Source of the DNA: Tipula vernalis
Lineage: Eukaryota; Arthropoda; Insecta; Diptera; Tipulidae
DNA: 64,000 bases
NCBI GenBank assembly: GCA_958295665.1
Contig: OY282559.1
Location: 257,988,245-258,052,244, forward strand
Direction of reading: 5' to 3'
Below are positions 19,677 to 30,486 of this stretch, one piece after another (position 1 is the first letter of the stretch; each line of letters starts with the position of its first letter). The notes below the pieces were generated by a model, which was given only the letters and a program-made list of their open reading frames with translations, was not told where the DNA came from and ran no database searches. Position numbers and translations under genes: made by a program.

Positions 19677-20759
19677 ATGGACCCGATAACAGGTACTCTT
19701 CGCCCACCGAGCGTCAATGATGGGGCATCAACATCAGACAATGCGGCAACAGGTTCTGCTCTTGTTACGTTGTCCCCAGCGCAATTGGCGGAAGTTATTA
19801 ATGATGCAATTGCCAAAGCCGGCGGCATTAATAATACGTCACAAATGACGCAATTAAATTCAAATTCTTCTGTTGCGGGTGGGTTAATTGCTCGAGTGGC
19901 TTTTAAACCTCCGCAACCACTTCATAATCAAAATCCAAACGTTTGGTTCGAAATTTTAGAGCAACAGTTTTTAGTTGCGGGTATTACAGTGGAAACAACG
20001 ATGTACGCACATGCGGTGGGGACGCTGGATGCACGACTCCATGACACTCTCGCGTATTTGATTACCAGCGTGAAGGGTACACATCCTTACACCACTTTTA
20101 AAACCGAAGTGATCCGGGTGCTCGGCGAGTCAGAGAAGGCGAAGCTTAACAATCTGATGCATGGCTTGACACTTGGAGACAGGAAGCCGTCGCAGTTGTT
20201 GAACAACATGCGATTGAACGCTGGCAGCAATTTGAACCGATACAACTCTTCGTCAATTTTGGATGAAAAGATTGCCGCAGCAGGTTCAAATGGTGCTCAC
20301 ACCTTTCGAAAATGACGTCTCCCTGACGGTCTTGGCTGAACGAGCGGACAATGTGCATGAGACGATAACTCAGGCTCAGGTTAATATCCTTGAGGCGTCT
20401 GCTTCTGTCCCAAATGTAAATTCTAATCTTTCGATCGATCAACAATTTTCAGAATTTCACAAAAACATTATTATCGGAAATTTTCGGACAATTTTTTAAA
20501 CACAATTCTCGATCTCGTTCAAAATTTAAATTCTAATCGTCACTATAAGTTTCGGTCGCAATCCGGTTCTACTAATTCACGACAAAACTCACCAAATTTT
20601 CCAAATTCTTATTATCAAAATTCGGGTAATCAGTCGGCCGCAAATAATTTTACTTGTTATTATCATCAACGTTTCAGAGCTAAAGCGCATAAATGCAAAA
20701 CCGGTTGTCTATTTTTATCTAGGTCTAGTTCTTCCGATAATAATGTGCCAAAAAATTAA
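19677..20759 (+). pseudogene. Gypsy Gag (frameshifted)
   Basis: The ATG at 19677 starts MDPITGTLRPPSVNDG. Residues about 65-185 match the DUF7041 Gag region of arthropod Ty3/gypsy elements (VAFKPPQPLHNQNPNVWFEI, LEQQFLVAGIT, LGESEKAKLNNLM, GLTLGDRKPSQLLNNMR). The frame shifts near 20260 and again near 20480. The last part, in a third frame, ends with C-X2-H-X9-C-X3-C at 20655-20708 (CYYH...CKTGC). This is the CHCC motif reported for CsRn1-type elements in place of the usual CCHC knuckle. The stop is at 20757-20759. It would assemble the particle if intact. Confidence 0.85.
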
Positions 20760-20803
20760 TAAGTCATTCGCAACTGGCGGAATGCAATGGCTTATCCAAA
20801 TCC

Positions 20804-22687
20804 AGCCGCCTTTTAATTTTCGAAATTTTTCTGCAAACGCATTTTTTAATAGATACGGGTGCAGATGTCTCAGTCTTGCCGGCTCGCTTAGAGATTAGAG
20901 AGGAACTAGATTATTTGAGGAACACCGGTTTGCTCGTGGATATACAAAGACAAAGGCTTATAGATCCGTTAACCTCTTTGTGTTCACACGGTGCGCTATC
21001 CTCCATCGATGTTTCTGCTGTAACAAGAATCGACAGGTCAGTGATGGACCCAGGAGTGTTCGACGTTATTTCAAAATTTCCGACAGTAATTTACGGCAAC
21101 ATCAACATCGACAATACAAAACATAACGTGACTCACAAGCTAGAGACGAACGGACCACCGATTGCGTGCAAACCACGACGACTGGCACCAGACAAATTCA
21201 TCATCGCAAAGACAGAATTCGAAAACATGATGAAACGCGGGATTTGCGGACCTAGTAGCAGTCCTTGGTCGAGTCCCTTACATTTAGTGTTAAAAAAGGA
21301 AGAATTGTGGAGAGCATGTGGAGATTTCCGAGCACTTAATCGGATCACGATTCCGGATCGGTACCCAATTCCACATCTCCATGATTTTACACAACGACGC
21401 GAGGGCTGCTCTATTTTCTCAACGATAGACCTTGTCCAGGCCTACCACAAAATTCCCATCGAACCGACGGACATTCCAAAAACAGCAATTTCGACGCCTT
21501 TTTTACTTTTTGAATTTTGTAGAATGACATTCGGTCTTCGCAATGCAGCACAGTCGTTCCAACGTCTTATGCACTCAGTCCTACGAGGACTTGACTTCTC
21601 TTTTGTGTATTTGGACGACGTGCTCATTGCCTCTAAAAATTACGACGAACATCTTGGACACGTTAAAATTATCTTCTCTAAATTAGAAGAACACGGACTT
21701 GTAGTTAACCTCGACAAATGCACTTTTGTAAAACATAAAATTACATTTTTAGGACACAGGGTAACTGGACAAGGTATCTTACCATCGCATGAACGTGTTC
21801 AAGTCATCAAAAATTTCGAACGACCACTGACCGTAAAACAACCTAAACGCTTTTTAGGCATGATTAACTTTTATCGTCGCTTCATTCCTGGTGCTGCTGC
21901 CGACCAGGCATTACTGAACGACTACCTAAAAGGTTACACAAAGAACAGTCGCGTTCCAATACAGTGGTCGACAGCAGCTATAGAAGCGTTCGATAACTGC
22001 AAAAATAAACCGACGGACGCTACCTTACTGATTCATCCTTCATCATCAGCACCTCTGGCCATCATGGTCGACGCGTCCAATACGGCGCTAGGAGCAGTGG
22101 TTCAGCAGTTAATTTCAGATACTTGGCAACCACTCGGGTTTTTTTCAGTACGTCTCAATGATACGCAAAAAAGATACAGTGCTTATGATCGTGAACTTCT
22201 CGCGGCTTACTCGGGCGTCAAACACTTTCGCCACCTCCTCGAAGGTCGTACATTCACGCTGTACACCGATCATAAACCATTGATCTACGCTTTTAATCAG
22301 AATCCGGAAAAGGCATCTCCTCGTCAATTTAGACACTTAGATTGCATTGGTCAATTTACGACCGATATCCAGCACATCTCAGGCATAAATAATGTCGGCG
22401 CAGATACTCTCTCACGTATTAATCAAATTTCTATTCCCGAAAGTATTGATTATGCGGTCATCGCAGATGCTCAGACCAATGACGAAGAACTTCAAGAAAT
22501 CTTAAGGAGTAACTCTGCTCTCAAATTCGAGAAAATTGCGGTTGCGTTCAATTCAAAAACCTTAATTCATTGCGATATATCAACTACTACACCTAGGCCA
22601 TTCATTCCGCTAAATTTTCGGAAAAAAGTTTTCGAAGCGTTTCATAACCTTTCTCATCCTGGAAGCTTTGACGCATTAAACTTTTGA
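20804..22687 (+). CDS. Gypsy Pol: protease stub, reverse transcriptase, RNase H
   Basis: The frame is open from about 20804. It first shows the protease active site LIDTGADVSVLP (20846-20881), then jumps to the protease end (NTGLLVDIQRQRLIDP), so the protease is shortened by a deletion. The RT follows with WSSPLHLVLKK, FSTIDLVQAYHKIPI, FCRMTFGLRNAAQSFQRLM and the intact catalytic box FVYLDDVLIA at about 21605. RNase H shows LAIMVDASNTALGAVV, YDRELLAAYSGVKHF and YTDHKPLIYAF. The frame stops at 22685, within the zinc-binding start of the integrase (LSHPG). The long open frame suggests recent loss of function. Confidence 0.88.
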   Translation, partial: SRLLIFEIFLQTHFLIDTGADVSVLPARLEIREELDYLRNTGLLVDIQRQRLIDPLTSLCSHGALSSIDVSAVTRIDRSVMDPGVFDVISKFPTVIYGNINIDNTKHNVTHKLETNGPPIACKPRRLAPDKFIIAKTEFENMMKRGICGPSSSPWSSPLHLVLKKEELWRACGDFRALNRITIPDRYPIPHLHDFTQRREGCSIFSTIDLVQAYHKIPIEPTDIPKTAISTPFLLFEFCRMTFGLRNAAQSFQRLMHSVLRGLDFSFVYLDDVLIASKNYDEHLGHVKIIFSKLEEHGLVVNLDKCTFVKHKITFLGHRVTGQGILPSHERVQVIKNFERPLTVKQPKRFLGMINFYRRFIPGAAADQALLNDYLKGYTKNSRVPIQWSTAAIEAFDNCKNKPTDATLLIHPSSSAPLAIMVDASNTALGAVVQQLISDTWQPLGFFSVRLNDTQKRYSAYDRELLAAYSGVKHFRHLLEGRTFTLYTDHKPLIYAFNQNPEKASPRQFRHLDCIGQFTTDIQHISGINNVGADTLSRINQISIPESIDYAVIADAQTNDEELQEILRSNSALKFEKIAVAFNSKTLIHCDISTTTPRPFIPLNFRKKVFEAFHNLSHPGSFDALNF

Positions 22688-23843
22688 CTCAGAATGTCAT
22701 TTGGCCATCGATTAATGGCCATCGATAAACTGTGTGGCTTGCCAAAAGGCTAAAGTCTCTCGACACACTAAATCTCCACTTAGTACATATAAATTAACTT
22801 CTCAACGCTTTTCAAATATTCACCTCGACATCATTGGTCCGTTACCAGTTTCTGATAATCAGCGGTATTGCGACACATTGATTGATAGATACACCCGCTG
22901 GCCCGAGGCGGTTCCAGTTCCTGATATAACTGCTGCTACCGTCGCTTTCGCTGTCTACTCTCGTTGGATAGCTCGCTTTGGTGTGCCAGAGTCCATTGTC
23001 ACGGACCAAGGCACGCAATTCGAATCACAACTTTTTCACGAACTGGCTAATTTACTTGGTTTTGAACGAAGGAGAACAACTAGTTACAATCCAAAATGTA
23101 ATGGCATGATCGAGCGTTGGCACCGTGTAATTAAGTCTGCCATTATGTGCTACAATCGAACAGATTGGACTAATGTTCTTCCTGCAATCTTACTTGGACT
23201 ACGAACAACGTACAGTGACGAACTGAAATCTATGCCGGCTGAACTTGTTTTCGAACATACGACGCGAGTTCCAGGAGCTTTTTTGGAAACTACGAATGAT
23301 CAAATTTTACAGTCAGACTTTGTAACGAACATCAAACGGCACTTCGACGAAATTCGACCTGTATCGGCTTCGCGACATGCTACGGACAAAATTTTTATTA
23401 GTAAAGATCTGCTTACTTGCTCGCACGTTTTTTAACGAACTGACGCAGTACGCAGATCACTGCAACCACCATATACAGTACCGTTTTTGGTTATCGATCG
23501 AACATTAAAATTTTACACTTTAGATTTGAATGGAAGACATGTCAAAATTTCCATCGATCGACTTAAACCGTGTTACAGGGACAACCAAGACAAGCAGACT
23601 ACACAAACTGGACCACCTGTACCGACTCACGAAACACAACTTCCAATTTCGGCTAACGTATCTAAATCACTTACTGTAGAGTCAAAAGTTTGCAAGCAGG
23701 TTCGCTTCGATCTTTCGCCGAAATCTGCGACTAAAACTACGAGGTCAGGTCGTGTGTCCAGGACTCCCATTCGCTTCGAGTCAAGTACGATAGATCTGCG
23801 ATCTCTCTGGGAGGGGAGTATTTGTGGCATCGATCGAAATTAA
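22688..23843 (+). pseudogene. Gypsy integrase (frameshifted)
   Basis: A new frame from 22734 begins at the second half of the zinc-binding domain (MACQKAKVSRHTKSPLSTY). The core domain includes the first Asp (SNIHLDIIGPLPVSDN), the second in SIVTDQGTQFES, and the Glu in CNGMIERWHRVIKSA, so the catalytic triad is intact. A stop at 23433 is followed by another frame (23487-23843) carrying the C-terminal domain (VIDRTLKFYTLDLNGRHVKI, SIDRLKPCY). The zinc-binding HHCC is incomplete because sequence is missing near 22690-22733. Confidence 0.85.
23809..23822 (+). promoter_or_regulatory. Gypsy polypurine tract
   Basis: GGGAGGGGAGTATT directly precedes the 3' LTR start TGTGGC. Confidence 0.75.
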
Positions 23844-24215
23844 ATTTGTCAAATTATAAAAATGCACCTTTAAGAATAATTAAGTACAAAATATTCGCAC
23901 CATTTTTAGATTCCTAAAAAAACGTAGCAAGCAACAAAATAAAAAAAAAAAGTTTTTTGTTTTTTCGAAAAAGAAGAAGGTTTTGCTAAAAAAAAATATC
24001 ACTTACAACTTTAGTCTTTTCTTGGTGCAATTGTATCTCCTCTCTGTTTTTGTAACAAAAATAAAAATAAAAGGTGTACAGCTAAAGTACTTGTGATTAA
24101 TATAAAAATCAATTAAAAACATATATGTTATTACTATAAAAAACACTAAAGAAGAACGAAAGAGGGCTTCGCATAATTGTGCTCGATAGGGAGTTACCAT
24201 CACCGAGCCGCTAAA
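23823..24215 (+). repeat. Gypsy 3' LTR
   Basis: Starts TGTGGCATCGATCG and ends ...GAGCCGCTAAA. About five differences from the 5' LTR are visible, for example CATCG for CGTCG and TTACAACTTTAGTCTT for TTACGACTTTAGTTTT. Confidence 0.88.
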
Positions 24216-24219
24216 AACT

Positions 24220-24421
24220 CTTGGTCAACTCTTGGTGTAAACGCAATCATCATCGATTTGGATTTTGACTTTTCGTGGCCATCTTGTATTGTCAATTTCT
24301 TACTTACTTCCGTTCCGTCATATGTAAAAGTTGTATTGCATAATTTTGTTACGAAAATAAATATTCTAAAATCATCAAGTGTTTCAATTAATTAAAGAGT
24401 TAGATCAATTACACTCTAACA
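24220..24421 (+). repeat. Copia 5' LTR, right part
   Basis: From GTCAACTCTTGGTGTAAACG onward this matches the intact 3' LTR (28013-28211), ending ...CACTCTAACA. Four bases next to the gypsy junction (CTTG) differ from the 3' LTR (AAAA). Confidence 0.88.
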
Positions 24422-24422
24422 A

Positions 24423-24440
24423 GTTATGGGCCCAGTGATC
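24423..24440 (+). promoter_or_regulatory. Copia primer-binding site (tRNA-iMet internal type)
   Basis: GTTATGGGCCCAGTGATC follows the LTR. GGTTATGGGCCCA is the complement of the anticodon-arm region of initiator tRNA-Met. Insect copia elements use this internal site rather than the tRNA 3' end. Confidence 0.7.
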
Positions 24441-24538
24441 GTTATATAGGCTAAGTTTATTAAAAACAAGTGGATAAAATAAACTTTATTAATTACAAAA
24501 ACTATACATCACTGCGGGTTTTTTTTTTGAGACACATT

Positions 24539-25558
24539 ATGGCGGACGTAATCGATGGAAAGTATCGCATCGAAAAGTTGGACAACGATAATTACTTTAA
24601 TTGGAAGTTTGTAATGGAAATGCTGCTGAAGAAAGACCATAGTTGGGATGCAATAATTGGTGAATAGCCAGCCGAGGCAGCACAATTGACCGTGTGGTAT
24701 AAAGCAAACGACAGCGCGATGTCTACATTCGTTTTAAGTGTGCAAAAGAGTCAATTTGTTCACATTAGAAAAACTAAATCTGCAAAAGAGATGTGGAATG
24801 TGTTGCAGCAATATCACGAAAAGGGTGCCGGCAATAGCAGTGTGCAAGTAATAAAGGAAATTTGCACAAAGAAGCTTACGGAGAGCGATAACCTCGAAGA
24901 ACATATTCATTGGTTGTTGGACATGTTTCAACGGATTGACGATCTCGGAGAGGAAAAGTTATCGGAAAAATGGCAGATTGGGCTGCTGTTTGGGTAACTA
25001 CCGCGCAGCTATGACACAATCGTGACGGCAATTCAAACTCAGAAAACGGAACACCTGAGCATGAAAATGGTTCAGGCAAAACTGATTGACGAGTATAAAC
25101 GTTTAATTATACGCAATTGTAATGAAAATGGTGATAGCGCAGGCTACGCTGTACTTAAGATCGACAAGCGAAAAGGAAAATGTCGGTTTTGCCACAAACC
25201 GGGACATTTTAAAGTAGAATGCCATAAGTATACTACATGGCTTCAAAAGGATAAGGTCACACAACCATTGGGAAAATCAGAAAAGGCGGCGGCCGTTGAG
25301 AAATCAGATGACGATATGTTGTTCATGACCGAACACATCGAAAGTCAAAGTGCAGACGATTGGATCATTGATAGCGGTGCTAAGTGTCACATTTGCGTGA
25401 ATAAGTCTAAGTTCGAGAATTTGACTTTCAATAATCAAGAAAAAGTCAGGGTGGCTGATGGACGTACATATTCGTCACGTGGTACCGGATCCGTCAAAGG
25501 TAATTCGGTATCGGCCATATTAACGAATCTTATCGGTAAAATTAATGGCGGCTCGTAG
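24539..25558 (+). pseudogene. Copia Gag and protease, with in-frame stops
   Basis: The ATG at 24539 begins MADVIDGKYRIEKLDNDNYF. This is the Gag N-terminus (UBN2-type: NYFNWKFVMEMLLKKD, KEMWNVLQQYHEKG, KMVQAKLIDEYKRL). Two in-frame stops, TAG at 24665 and TAA at 24995, break it without a frame change. A zinc knuckle CRFCHKPGHFKVEC is at about 25192-25233. The protease active site is DWIIDSGAKCHI at about 25357. A third stop lies at 25556. Confidence 0.85.
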
Positions 25559-25585
25559 ATATGAGATCACATTTGGTACGCATAA

Positions 25586-26475
25586 GTGTTCAGTGCAAAA
25601 GAAAGGTGCAGGCGAATGTATATTGGCGAAAATTGTGGCAGCCAATACATTCTCAAACAATCAAAAGAAGTCTATGCAGTGCACAAGAGAACTAATTTAT
25701 GTGTACACAAGTGGCATCGCATTTTGGGTCATCGTGACATTAATGTGGTCAGGCATCTAAACAATGACAATTTAGTCACCGGTGTGTGTTTTGAAGCGTG
25801 TAATTGCAGCGACGACTGTGAAATATGTACACAAAGGAAAATGACTATAGGTTGCCTTTTCCAAAAAGGTCATTGACATCAACGAATGCTGTGATGGATC
25901 TAGTTCACACTGATTTGTGTGGGCCGATGCCAACTAAGTCACATGGTGGAATGCGCTACATTCTAACGTTCATAGACGATTTTTCGCGATACACGGTAAT
26001 TTATTTGCTGAAGGAAAAATCGCAATGTTTCATTCGCTATGTTTTCAAAGACCATAAAAGTTATTCGCTCAGACCGCGGAACAGAATATAAAAACAAACA
26101 GGTCATTGAATATTTAAAGGGCATCGGGACTAAAGTAGAATACGCTGCCGCATATTCACCAGAACAAAATGGAGTAGCAGAGCGCAAGAACCGAACGCTA
26201 ATCGAGATGGCTCGATGTATGAGGATTGAGGCTAAATTGGAAAATTCGTTCTGGGCGGAAGCAGTTACAACGGCTAATTTCATGCAGAACCGTTTGCCAA
26301 CAAAAGGAGCTCCGAAGACACCAGTAGAAATCTGGTCGGGTACATTACCAATTTTGAAAAATTTTAAAATCTTCGGGAAAAAATGTTTTGTGCATATCCC
26401 TAAGGAGAAACGAAGAAAATTGGACATAAAGTTAATCGTAACTGCCGAAATAAAACCACAAGTTGACAATACCAC
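25586..26475 (+). pseudogene. Copia integrase, broken
   Basis: Pieces in shifting frames carry the integrase zinc-binding start (HKWHRILGHRDINVVRHL, CEICTQRK), the core (DLVHTDLCGPMPTKSHGG, TFIDDFSRYTVIY, IRSDRGTEYKN) and the catalytic Glu context (SPEQNGVAERKNRTLIEMA). The D, D and E residues are all visible, but frameshifts near 25560, 25850 and 26030 separate them. The C-terminal part ends at KKCFVHIPKEKRRKLD. Confidence 0.85.
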
Positions 26476-26543
26476 TAATGAAAGTGAACAAATAGTGGAG
26501 GCACCAGACGCTGTGTCAGGTTAAGAACATATCAAGCGAAATA

Positions 26544-27935
26544 ATGAGGGCCGCGAAAATCTGTTGCAATTCCAATTGCCAAAAACCCAGTAGATGCTCG
26601 GAACGAGAAACTAAGGGGGTCAAATCAAAACGATTAATCGAGGAAATCGAATATATTAATTCAATAATTACTGAGCCGAAAACACTGGCAGACGTATTGG
26701 AGACCGCAGAAAAGGATCAATGGTTTGCGGCTAAGCATGATGAAATGAAATCACATGCAGAAAATGGCACCTGGGAAATAGTTGAGTTACCAAGTAATCG
26801 AAAAGCAGTGGGTTGCAAATGGGTGTTTAAATTGAAAGCTAACGCAGACGGCACTGTAAAGCGGTTTAAGGCTAGACTGGTTGCCCAAGGGTTTACGCAA
26901 CGGTTTGGCCAGGATGCAAAAACGGCTTTCTTAAACAGCAAACTGGAGAAGGAAATCTACATGAAGCAGCCGCCATGTTTCGAAACGGATGATAAAAGCA
27001 TGGTATGTCGATTAAAAAGGAGCTTGTATTGACTGAAGCAGTCGGAACATGTCATTAAACAAGGTAATCATCTTTATTTTGGGCAAAATAAAGACGTACA
27101 TTGGAATAGAGGTCGACAGGGACATTAATGGAATATTTAACATAAGTCAGAAATCATACATCAATCACGTGGTAAATCGATTCAATTTAGAAGGTGCAAA
27201 AATATCTAAATACCCGTTGAAGCCAGAATATCAGAAGGGTTCATTGCCTGATCTGCTGCCAAATAACGCGGAATATCAACAACTAATTGGCAGCTTGCTG
27301 TATGTATCAATAAACACCCGGCCAGATGTTGCAGCAAGTGTGGCGATACTCTCACAAAAGACAAATTGTCCGAATGAAGAAGTTTGGACAGAGCTGAAGC
27401 GAGTTGTACGTTATTTAAAGGGTACAAACGATTTAAAATTACGCATGGGAGATGTTAAATGCGAGAACATATTTTTTGGGTATGCAGATGCCAGCTGGGC
27501 CGAAGGTCGATGCGATCGAAAATCAAACAGCAGTCATTTATTCAAGTTATTTGGAGCAACGATAAGTTGGAGTTGCAAGAAGCAATCATGCGTTTCACTA
27601 TCATCAACAGAGGCCGAGTTTGTTGCATTGTCCGAAGCATGTATAAGGAGGCGATTTGGCTGCGAAGGCTGTTGAACGATTTTAATGTCGACATAAACAA
27701 CTCGACTTTGATATACGAAGACAATCAAAGCTGCTTCGCACTGATCAACCAAGAAGGTTTCTCTAGCCGATCTAAGCACATCGACACTAGGCGACCTTTT
27801 ATCAAGGATCACATCGAAAAGCAAACGATTCGATGTGAGTATTGTCCTACCAACGAGATGCTGGCAGATATGTGGACCAAGCCGCTGGGCACAAATCGGT
27901 TACAATCACTTCGAAAGGACAGCGGGTTGTTTTAA
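26544..27935 (+). pseudogene. Copia reverse transcriptase/RNase H lacking the RT core
   Basis: The RT start is present (AVGCKWVFKLKANADGTVKR, ARLVAQGFTQRFGQD), but the frame jumps from there to KTAFLNSKLEKEIYMKQPPC. A segment of about 40 residues is therefore missing. After VCRLKRSLY a stop occurs, and the stretch that should carry the YVDD box is absent. The frame resumes with KTYIGIEVDRDINGIF. RNase H follows in two frames (GYADASWAEG, VSLSSTEAEFVALSEAC, LIYEDNQSCFALI), ending with ADMWTKPLGTNRL. The polymerase is dead. Confidence 0.85.
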
Positions 27936-27980
27936 TTTCATTTATTATTCAAGGAAAGAGGGAGCAGTTGTTATAAAGTA

Positions 27981-27995
27981 GAAATTGAGGAGGAG
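27981..27995 (+). promoter_or_regulatory. Copia polypurine tract
   Basis: GAAATTGAGGAGGAG directly precedes the 3' LTR start TGTTGG. Confidence 0.75.
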
Positions 27996-28211
27996 TGTTG
28001 GATGCAACTAAAAGTCAACTCTTGGTGTAAACGCAATCATCATCGATTTGGATTTTGACTTTTCGTGGCCATCTTGTATTGTCAATTTCTTACTTACTTC
28101 CGTTCCGTCATATGTAAAAGTTGTATTGCATAATTTTGTTACTAAAATAAATATTCTAAAATCATCAAGTGTTTCAATTAATTAAAGAGTTAGATTAATT
28201 ACACTCTAACA
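27996..28211 (+). repeat. Copia 3' LTR (intact, 216 bp)
   Basis: TGTTGGATGCAACTAAAAGT ... CACTCTAACA, followed by the AATAG duplication. It gives the uninterrupted reference that shows where the gypsy element entered the 5' copy. Confidence 0.9.
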
Positions 28212-28216
28212 AATAG

Positions 28217-28394
28217 ATTAAAGATATACATATTTCATCCACGGGCGTGAGGTTTTCAACAAAAAATTATGTGTAATGAATGTAAAGAAAATTAAAGAAT
28301 AAACAACAAATATACGTTCTATGTCAAAGAATGAGAATTCTCAAATTTATTTGTAATTTTGATTTAATGGTTCGCTGTACTGAAGATTGACCGA
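28217..28394. other. Non-coding spacer
   Basis: This is the right flank of the copia insertion, AT-rich and without a supported gene. It should be continuous with 18692-18856 on the other side of the element. Confidence 0.4.
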
Positions 28395-29110
28395 ATCACA
28401 GAGCTTTCCCGAAATGTCACATATGCCATTAGTTAGCTTAAGGAGTGTGATTTGATCTAAAATTAATAAAACTTGATTATGAAAAGGGTTCAGCTATTTT
28501 CAGATTCACCCACAAAAGACTTTCTATTGCCATACACTCCTTAACCTAACTAAAGGCGTATGCCACATCCCGGGAAAACTCTGTGATTTAGGCAATTTTC
28601 ATTTATATGATTTTAATATGTTCCGAAGATTATAAGAGAATTCAATCCAGTTTCGAACTGATGAGCTTATAATTATGAAAAAATCAATCTTCTCATCAAG
28701 GTGAGTGGACTGATTATACCACAATTTACATTCTATTTATACAGAATATACTGTGCGGGATATATTAGCGAATTTTACTAATACAGATAAATTCTTTCAC
28801 ATTTTTTTCTTCTTCACGACATTCACACAGCTCTATTTCTGTGTAAGCTAATTTTACTCTAATTATGAATGTTAATTAATTAATTATTATTAATTAATTA
28901 AACAATTTTCAGTACAGAAAACCACTAAAATCCATAACTCGAAAAAAAAAATTCAACAATTTTCAAATACACCCACCAAAGACTTTTTATTGTCATAACC
29001 AAATCTTACAAATTTTAAGACAAAGCACACTACTTAAGGAAAATACTGCCATATACCGTATCCCGAAGGAAACTCTCTGATTTGGGGAAACTTCAGTACA
29101 ACAAACCATT
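28395..29110. repeat. About 177-bp satellite family, with inverted units (locus 1)
   Basis: 28395-28448 and 28534-28586 are inverted copies (TCACAGAG.TTTCCCG... and ...CGGGAAAACTCTGTGA). 28910-29110 holds another unit: CATAACTCGAAAAAAA, TTCAACAATTTTCA, AAGACTTTTTATTGTCATAA, CCAAATCTTAC and then CCCGAAGGAAACTCTCTGA. The same units recur in tandem at 35160-35600. Copy B of the 16-kb repeat (28624-28860) is embedded between them. Confidence 0.72.
28624..28860. repeat. Uninterrupted copy B of the repeat split at 16-18 kb
   Basis: CGAAGATTATAAGAGAATTC at the left through GTGTAAGCTAATTTTACTC at the right matches 16131-16214 plus 18195-18360. The 2-kb hAT-like element is absent here. The junction reads CTTCTCATCAAGGTGAGTGG, so this copy stands in for the empty site. 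Confidence 0.82.
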
Positions 29111-29308
29111 TAGCAACCACATTTAAGCTAACTGATTATACCTGAAACACAACGGACAAAATGTCCATGATAAAAATTGGAAAATTTCGCGGGGGAAATA
29201 CATTAGTGCTACAATTAGTCCCTCTCCCTTCCTTGTAGGTGGCGCGTCGGTAACCTTGGAATTTTAAATAAGAACCTCTATTTTATAATGCAGATTGGGA
29301 TTCTACTG

Positions 29309-29990
29309 CTAAAAGTACATAGTACTTATTAATCCGCATTTCAAATGACTGTATACAACTGAGAAGTGTGTCTGCTTGAATTTCGGCACATGCATTTGTC
29401 TTTGAGAAAGCCCAGCAGAAGTAAAATCCGGGGTTCTGGTAGGCCAATTTACCGCACCACCTATACCGATCCAGCGACCATTGAAATCGCAACGAAGTAC
29501 TTCACGTGCTACCACCGAATAGTGTGCTAGACAACCATCATGTTGATACCACATGTTCAGTCGTATTTCTAAGCTCAAGACTTCAAGTAATGTTAGCAGT
29601 TCATTTTCCAAAATGTCTCGGTACATTTGACCATTCAAGTTGCCTTCAATAATGTAGAGGGCGATGAGTTTGTTGCCAATTATTTCACACCACATGTTGA
29701 CAGTCCAAGGACGCTGATGTTTAACTTGGCGAACCCAGTGCGGATTTTTAACACTCCGGTAATGCATGTTGTGTCGATTAAGGAGGACAATACTTATGAC
29801 GTTTTAAAATTGTCCAAACAATGGTCTGGGACAATCCAGAATCTTGAGCTATTTTTCGTGTATAAATATGAGGATTATAAGCCCCTGCAGCGAATACAGC
29901 AATTTCATTATTTTCTTCTGTGACTGTTGCTCGGCAGGTTCTTTTTTTCGGTTGAACACCTCCATCAATGATAAATTTCTTGATAGTATG
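29309..29990 (-). pseudogene. Decayed Tc1/mariner-group transposase
   Basis: On the minus strand, about 29990-29780 encodes a helix-turn-helix start (KKRTCRATVTEENNEIAVFA, then HIYTRKIAQDSGLSQTIVWT and ILKRHKY). A shifted frame at 29767-29309 follows with HQRPWTVNMWCEIIGNKLIA, LYIIEGNLNGQMYRDILENE, MWYQHDGCLAHYS and GRWIGIGGAVNWPTRTPDF. This is the DDE-domain pattern (QHDG..AH for the second Asp, NWP.R.PD for the third) of the arthropod Tc1/mariner-like proteins. Stops and frameshifts make it inactive. No terminal repeats were found. Confidence 0.75.
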
Positions 29991-30005
29991 CTAAAATGAA
30001 GCAAT

Positions 30006-30395
30006 GGGATTCTAAAATGATTTTTGGATAAAGTTCTGGAATATGGCCAATTATGATGGAACTTGGCTATTCCTTAACCGATTGTGACGCAATTCGACAT
30101 GTACCTTGGAAATGGGATTCTACAATGATTTTTAGATGAAGTTCTGAAATATGGCCTACTAGGATGGAACTTGACTATTCCTTAACCGATTCTAGAAAAA
30201 TTTGACAAGTGCATTCAAAATGGGATTCCAAAACGATTTTTGAATCAAGTTCTGGAATATGGCCAATTGTGATGGAACTTGGATATTCCATAACCGATTA
30301 TAGTGAAATTTGACAGGCGCGATGGAAAAGGGATTCTACAATAATTTTTAGATGAAATTCTGGAATATGGCTAATTAGGATGGAACTTGAAGGAT
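30006..30395. repeat. 108-bp satellite array, 3.6 copies
   Basis: The motif GGGATTCTA starts at 30006, 30114, 30222 and 30330 (one variant GGGATTCCA), exactly 108 bases apart each time. Each unit also carries TGGAATATGGCC, GATGGAACTTG and TTAACCGATT. Units differ by scattered substitutions but no net length change. The same unit recurs at 52195-52660. Confidence 0.92.
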
Positions 30396-30486
30396 CCAAA
30401 TATCTCCTAAAATACGCCAGCTACAAAAAAATAGTAAAGTCAAACATTTTCGAGAACCATGCAGGTCATTTATCAAACTGTACTAA

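Larger units (their letters stand above)
18876..24215 (+). mobile_element. Ty3/gypsy retrotransposon, CsRn1-type
   Basis: A 5.34-kb element inserted in the copia 5' LTR. It has 392/393-bp LTRs starting TGTGGC, a tRNA-Trp primer site, Gag with a DUF7041-like domain and a CHCC motif, then protease, RT, RNase H, integrase and a polypurine tract. The target duplication is probably AACT (18872-18875 and 24216-24219). The LTRs differ at about five positions. The CHCC motif plus tRNA-Trp priming are traits I recall for the CsRn1 family. Several frameshifts and a short protease make it inactive. Confidence 0.9.
18862..28211 (+). mobile_element. Ty1/copia retrotransposon, interrupted in its 5' LTR
   Basis: The element starts TGTTGGATG and ends CTCTAACA, and is flanked by AATAG duplications. 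Without the gypsy insertion it is about 4.0 kb with 216-bp LTRs. The 5' LTR is split: 13 to 14 bp (18862-18875) lie left of the gypsy element and the rest (24220-24421) lie to its right. Coding parts are in copia order (Gag, protease, integrase, RT, RNase H), all broken. The LTR pair differs at few positions, so insertion was fairly recent even though the coding part is defective. Confidence 0.9.
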
